Origin: Syntrophaceae bacterium UBA1163
GTDB taxonomy: Bacteria; Desulfobacterota; BSN033; UBA1163
DNA: 8,607 nucleotides
Reading direction: 5' to 3'
Assembly: GCA_002311635.1 (NCBI GenBank)
Contig: DBZJ01000070.1
Span: 1-8,607, forward strand
The notes beneath the pieces were generated by a model. The model was given only the letters and a program-made list of their open reading frames with translations. It ran no database searches and was not told where the DNA came from. Shown piece after piece: positions 4,893-8,607 of the stretch (positions are counted from its first letter, which is position 1; every line of letters begins with the position of its first letter). The position numbers and the translations under genes were made by a program.

Positions 4893-6026
4893 TCAGGACA
4901 ACCTATTTTTATAATCCTGGTAATTAAATTCTTTAATCAGTTTGAACCCTGATTTTTCGTTCCAGATTCCAATGGAGGGATGGTTAACGCCATTGAACAT
5001 GGTCGTCTTCACAGTCGTGTAGTGGATCATATCGTCAAATATGATTTTATCGCCGGGTTTTAGCTCTTTAGCGAATGACCAATTCCCCATGTAGTCGCCT
5101 GCCAAACAACTGATCCCTCCCATTCGGTAGGTGGGTTTTCCCATCATTTCATCGGTACCGCCGAGAATAGCAGGTTTATAGGGCATCTCAAGACAGTCGG
5201 GCATATGACAAGTAAATGAAACATCAAGAATAGCAGTCTTGATCCCATTATTCTCGACAATATCTAATATCGTAGAGACCAAGTGACCCGTTTGATAAGT
5301 AAAGGCGCTGCCGGGTTCTAAGATAATTCGGACACCGTAAGTATTCTTAAAGTCAGTCAGGATTTTGACCAAATGGTTTATATCGTAGCCCTTCTTTGTG
5401 ATCAGGTGGCCACCACCCATGTTCATCCATCTTAATTTATGTAAATACCGGCCAAATTTCTTTATGAAAGCAGCCAACACTCTTTCGAGAGCAAAGGAAT
5501 CGGCCTCAAACAATGTATGGAAATGTAGCCCTTCAACCTCCCGGGGTAAGGCGCTGCCAAGGTGGTCAGCAGTGATCCCAAATCGAGAGCCGGGTTGGCA
5601 GGGGTTATAGATGTCATGCGAGGAATTTGAAACCTCAGGATTAACACGCAAGCCAATCGAGACGCCCTGTTGATTGGCCATCTTCATATACTTTCGCAAT
5701 TGGTTCATGGAATTGAAGGAGATATGGCTACTATATTTCAAAATGTCTGCAATCGTCTTTTCCTCATAGGCAGGCGAATAGGTATGCGCTTTTACTCCAA
5801 GTTCCTCAAATGCCAATCGCGCCTCATTGAGTGAGCTTGCCGAAGCCCCGAATCCATATTCTTTAAAGATCGGGAATACACCCCAGTTCGAGAAGGCTTT
5901 AAACGAAACGAGGATATCAACCCTGGCAGCTTCTTTGACCTGTTTTATTAATTGAAGGTTATTTCGCAGTAAGGATTCGTCAATTACATAACAAGGGGAA
6001 GGAATTTTAGTGAAGTCAATAGGCAT
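4893..6026 (-). CDS. nspC: Carboxynorspermidine/carboxyspermidine decarboxylase
   Basis: This gene encodes a 377-aa PLP-dependent enzyme of the alanine-racemase/ornithine-decarboxylase fold. It decarboxylates carboxyspermidine or carboxynorspermidine to spermidine or norspermidine, the last step of the alternative polyamine route. Visible motifs, in order from this start: IPSPCYVIDE (8-17), the PLP-binding lysine in LVSFKAF (K43), HFHTLFEAD, the glycine loop MNMGGGH, ILEPGSAF, the active-site cysteine region HMPDCLEMPY, LAGDYMG, and HYTTVKTTMFNGV near the C-terminus. The ATG at 6026 gives the usual family start (M-x-I-D-F-x-K-I-P-S-P) and length. A TTG 30 nt upstream lies in repeat DNA and is rejected. 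There is no Shine-Dalgarno sequence before the ATG, because a repeat-bounded element begins about 12 nt upstream; translation efficiency may be altered. Confidence 0.95.
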   Translation of the reverse strand: MPIDFTKIPSPCYVIDESLLRNNLQLIKQVKEAARVDILVSFKAFSNWGVFPIFKEYGFGASASSLNEARLAFEELGVKAHTYSPAYEEKTIADILKYSSHISFNSMNQLRKYMKMANQQGVSIGLRVNPEVSNSSHDIYNPCQPGSRFGITADHLGSALPREVEGLHFHTLFEADSFALERVLAAFIKKFGRYLHKLRWMNMGGGHLITKKGYDINHLVKILTDFKNTYGVRIILEPGSAFTYQTGHLVSTILDIVENNGIKTAILDVSFTCHMPDCLEMPYKPAILGGTDEMMGKPTYRMGGISCLAGDYMGNWSFAKELKPGDKIIFDDMIHYTTVKTTMFNGVNHPSIGIWNEKSGFKLIKEFNYQDYKNRLS

Positions 6027-6040
6027 GGGTTTGGCCAAAA

Positions 6041-6072
6041 GGGTTCGAGGATTCAAGGATTCAAGGGGTCAA
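6041..6072 (-). repeat. Left array of 8-nt units
   Basis: Read on the minus strand there are four exact 8-nt units in phase: TTGACCCC, TTGAATCC, TTGAATCC and TCGAACCC. The last codons and the stop of the four-helix-bundle gene are encoded by the first unit. Confidence 0.75.
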
Positions 6073-6432
6073 GCGTTTGCTTTCCAAAGACTTAATAAGC
6101 GCCTTCAGCATCCTCTCCACCTCTTCTATATTCTTCTGAACCATTTCCTTCTCTTGAGCCTTCATGTAACCTAAATCACCGGATAATGAGATCTGAGTCT
6201 CCAATTCACAATTGGAACCATACGCGAAATACAGTGATCGAATATACTCCGGAGTAGTTTTCCTTCCATATCCCTCGGCTATATTGGATGGAATAGACAC
6301 GGCGGCCCTTCTCATCTGAGATGTTAATCCGTATCTTTCGTCTGTTGGAAATCCCTTTGTCAATTTATATACCTCCAGACAAGACTGATAAGCCTTTTGC
6401 CAAACTTTTAGCTCTCTATAGTTCTTAAGCAT
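6061..6432 (-). CDS. Four-helix-bundle protein, 23S rRNA intervening-sequence type
   Basis: This 123-aa protein belongs to the family of proteins first seen encoded in intervening sequences of bacterial 23S rRNA genes (TIGR02436 type). The signatures are plain: YRELKVWQKAYQSCLEVY (5-22), FPTDERYGLTSQMRRAAVSIPSNIAEGYGR (28-57), then YIRSLYFAYGSNCELETQISLS. The family forms oligomers of four-helix bundles and has no established biochemical role. Here it is not in an rRNA gene but between the two polyamine genes, in the same direction. Inverted arrays of 8-nt repeats flank it, and its last residues (RLTP, stop) are encoded by the left array. No Shine-Dalgarno sequence precedes the ATG (AAAATAA only). 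I see it as the cargo of a small mobile or invasive element. Confidence 0.92.
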   Translation of the reverse strand: MLKNYRELKVWQKAYQSCLEVYKLTKGFPTDERYGLTSQMRRAAVSIPSNIAEGYGRKTTPEYIRSLYFAYGSNCELETQISLSGDLGYMKAQEKEMVQKNIEEVERMLKALIKSLESKRLTP

Positions 6433-6445
6433 TTATTTTCTACAC

Positions 6446-6476
6446 TCGAATCCTTGAACCCTTGGCCCTTGACCCC
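6446..6476 (+). repeat. Right array of 8-nt units
   Basis: On the plus strand the units read TCGAATCC, TTGAACCC, TTGGCCC (one base short) and TTGACCCC. They are inverted relative to the left array at 6041-6072 and place the four-helix-bundle gene in the middle of a symmetric structure. Confidence 0.7.
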
Positions 6477-6484
6477 TCACCCCG

Positions 6485-6507
6485 CCCTCTCCCCCGAGGG
6501 GAGAGGG
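6485..6507. repeat. CCCTCTCCCC hairpin of a dispersed repeat family
   Basis: CCCTCTCCCC (6485-6494) and GGGGAGAGGG (6498-6507) form a perfect 10-bp stem with a three-base loop. The leading CCCTCACCCxGCCCTCTCCCC is shared with the element at 8074-8158. No T-run follows on either side, so it is not a typical intrinsic terminator, although it may stabilise or stall transcripts between the polyamine genes. Confidence 0.6.
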
Positions 6508-6535
6508 GAAAGGTGGGGGCCCCTCGAACCCTTTC

Positions 6536-7729
<1,194 letters not shown>

Positions 7730-7772
7730 GGTTCATCACCACCTCCTACGAGGGATACCTTGACCCCAGCGG

Positions 7773-7884
7773 GTCATTGCGAGGAGCGTTAGCAACGAAG
7801 CAATCTCAGAGAAATAACGAGATTGCCACGCCCTTCGCCCTGCCCTGTACACCATCGGGTTCGGGGCAGAGGGCTCGCAATGAC
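7773..7884. repeat. Palindromic intergenic repeat (GTCATTGCGAG type)
   Basis: A perfect 11-nt inverted repeat, GTCATTGCGAG (7773-7783) and CTCGCAATGAC (7874-7884), encloses an inner perfect pair, GCAATCTC (7800-7807) and GAGATTGC (7819-7826). The pattern GTCATTGCGAGGAGCG...GAAGCAATCTC is a repeat type I remember from several anaerobe genomes. It lies in the predicted leader of the polyamine operon. Confidence 0.7.
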
Positions 7885-8073
7885 AACTTTTGAAACTTCA
7901 AATCCGTTCTCCGATCCTCACAAATCCTATGAGGATACTATAAAAAGATTTTTGTTTAGTAATTTGTAAGACATTATAAGAAGAAAGAAGTTTAATAAAA
8001 TAAACCTGAAAAAATTATAGCTTCCTTTTTCGATTTGTCAAGCATTTTTTGTGAACTAATACTCCGAATGACA
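7885..8073. other. AT-rich intergenic spacer between divergent operons
   Basis: This strongly AT-rich stretch separates the leftward polyamine operon from rightward uvrA. It holds the minus-strand promoter at 8014-8041. A further minus-strand TATAAT (ATTATA at 7973-7978) lacks a good -35 box. No open reading frame, RNA gene or terminator was recognised in it. Confidence 0.5.
8014..8041 (-). promoter_or_regulatory. Near-consensus sigma70 promoter for the polyamine operon
   Basis: On the minus strand a perfect -35 box TTGACA (8036-8041) and a perfect -10 box TATAAT (8014-8019) are separated by 16 bases. The predicted start near 8007 gives a leader of about 280 nt to the dehydrogenase ATG, running through the palindromic repeat at 7773-7884. 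The spacer is one base below the optimum. Confidence 0.7.
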
Positions 8074-8158
8074 ACGGATGGAGCGAATGCTCCCCCTCAC
8101 CCTGCCCTCTCCCCTTTTGGGGGAGAGGGGAAGGCGGAGATGATTCGCTATCATCCGT
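8074..8158. repeat. Palindromic repeat element with CCCTCTCCCC core
   Basis: The outer arms, ACGGATGGAGCGAAT (8074-8088) and ATTCGCTATCATCCGT (8143-8158), are inverted repeats with one small bulge. They enclose CCCTCTCCCC-TTTT-GGGGGAGAGGG (8105-8129). The core is shared with the hairpin at 6485-6507 in the polyamine operon. It is MITE-like in form and has no coding capacity. Confidence 0.65.
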
Positions 8159-8200
8159 CTCATTAGAGTCTGCTCACAAATTACGGTTTTTATAAGAAGT

Positions 8201-8315
8201 CGTCATTCCGGCCCCGATTTTCATCGGGATAAACTCCAGCCGGAATCCAGTACTTAAGATGGTTTCCGACTTTCGTCGGGACGACGTCTGGATGCCGGAT
8301 CAAGTCCGGCATGAC
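8201..8315. repeat. Multi-hairpin intergenic repeat (CGTCATTCCGG type)
   Basis: The ends CGTCATTCCGG and CCGGCATGACG are inverted with one mismatch. Inside lie three short perfect stems: CCCGAT/ATCGGG (8213-8228), CCGAC/GTCGG (8266-8279) and GCCGGA/TCCGGC (8294-8310). The pair GGAATCCAG/CTGGATGCC lies between them. It is a dispersed-repeat type I recognise from deltaproteobacterial intergenic regions. It lies just upstream of uvrA. Confidence 0.7.
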
Positions 8316-8407
8316 GGAAAAGGCGTATCCATAAAAAGACTCAAATTAGTTCTAACGGGGTTTACACCTTATTGATTTTCTGTTAATTCTTCTAAGGAAA
8401 GAGAAAA

Positions 8408-8607
8408 ATGGAAAAGATTATCATCCGGGGAGCGAAGGTCCATAATTTAAAGAATATCGACGTCGAGATCCCCCGGAATTGTCTGGTGGTGATTACCGGT
8501 CTGAGCGGCTCGGGCAAGTCCACGCTCGCCTTCGACACCCTGTATGCCGAGGGGCAAAGGCGTTACGTGGAGTCGCTCTCCGCCTATGCGCGGCAATTTC
8601 TGGAGCG
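8408..8607 (+). CDS. uvrA: UvrABC system protein A, N-terminus (runs off window)
   Basis: The first 66 codons read [22 protein letters not shown], then the Walker A motif GLSGSGKST (about residues 31-39), [25 protein letters not shown] and onward out of the window. This is the diagnostic N-terminus of UvrA, the ATPase that recognises DNA lesions in nucleotide excision repair as a dimer with UvrB. The ATG at 8408 has AAGGA about nine bases upstream. It is transcribed divergently from the polyamine operon. Only about 7% of the usual length of roughly 940 residues is visible. Confidence 0.97.
   Translation, partial: MEKIIIRGAKVHNLKNIDVEIPRNCLVVITGLSGSGKSTLAFDTLYAEGQRRYVESLSAYARQFLE

Larger units (their letters stand above)
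6038..6534. mobile_element. Inverted-repeat-bounded element carrying a four-helix-bundle gene
   Basis: The outer ends are a perfect 13-nt inverted repeat: AAAGGGTTCGAGG at 6038-6050 and CCTCGAACCCTTT at 6522-6534. Next to them, and inverted relative to each other, lie arrays of 8-nt units of the type TTGAAYCC/TTGACCCC/TCGAAYCC at 6041-6072 and 6446-6476. A G/C-rich hairpin lies at 6485-6507. The element fills the gap between two genes that would otherwise be about 15 nt apart. Its right end touches the stop codon of the upstream dehydrogenase. It encodes no transposase, so it would have to move with help from elsewhere. Confidence 0.55.

Noticed and set aside
6027..6056. TTG start for nspC giving ten extra residues
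   Set aside because: It lies within the 8-nt repeat array of the inserted element and encodes repeat-derived residues; the ATG at 6026 matches the family start.
6041..6476. Repeat arrays considered as a CRISPR
   Set aside because: The units are 8 nt, contiguous without spacers, and the two arrays are inverted around a gene; no cas genes are present.

Overview
The window (about 8.6 kb, mixed GC with AT-rich intergenic DNA) looks like a chromosomal stretch from an anaerobe-like bacterium, perhaps of the Desulfobacterota/Nitrospirota kind. This rests on an IS1182-type transposase start, a 23S-intervening-sequence-type four-helix-bundle gene, several dispersed palindromic repeats, and spermidine synthesis by the carboxy(nor)spermidine route. 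The taxonomic guess is inference only; no marker gene is complete enough to settle it.

Layout, left to right. Positions 1-62 hold the first codons of an IS1182-like transposase leaving the window. Positions 271-738 hold mgsA (methylglyoxal synthase). Positions 960-1862 hold a three-gene HEPN/MNT toxin-antitoxin operon (mntA, hepT and a small third gene), transcribed leftward from its own likely promoter. It lies between two diverged direct copies of a roughly 115-bp repeat. Positions 2142-4731 hold a run of leftward genes: a 39-codon small ORF with a strong Shine-Dalgarno sequence and three unrelated proteins of 274, 192 and 272 aa. Each of the three carries an R-x4-H motif typical of HEPN RNases. 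The junctions between them look like integron attC sites, so this part reads as a small gene-cassette array without a visible integrase, dominated by putative HEPN defence or toxin genes.

Positions 4893-7729 are the polyamine operon: carboxy(nor)spermidine dehydrogenase, then carboxy(nor)spermidine decarboxylase (nspC). A roughly 500-bp element sits between them. It contains a four-helix-bundle gene flanked by inverted arrays of 8-nt units and closed by a perfect 13-nt inverted repeat. A near-consensus promoter (-35 TTGACA, -10 TATAAT) at 8014-8041 probably drives the operon through a leader of about 280 nt.

Positions 7773-8315 hold three different palindromic intergenic repeat elements. The window ends in the 5' part of uvrA on the + strand (8408-8607).

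Taken together, housekeeping genes (mgsA, polyamine genes, uvrA) surround an accessory block. The accessory block carries four HEPN proteins of different types plus recombination-site-like junctions, and is the part most likely to hold an undescribed defence or toxin-antitoxin assemblage.
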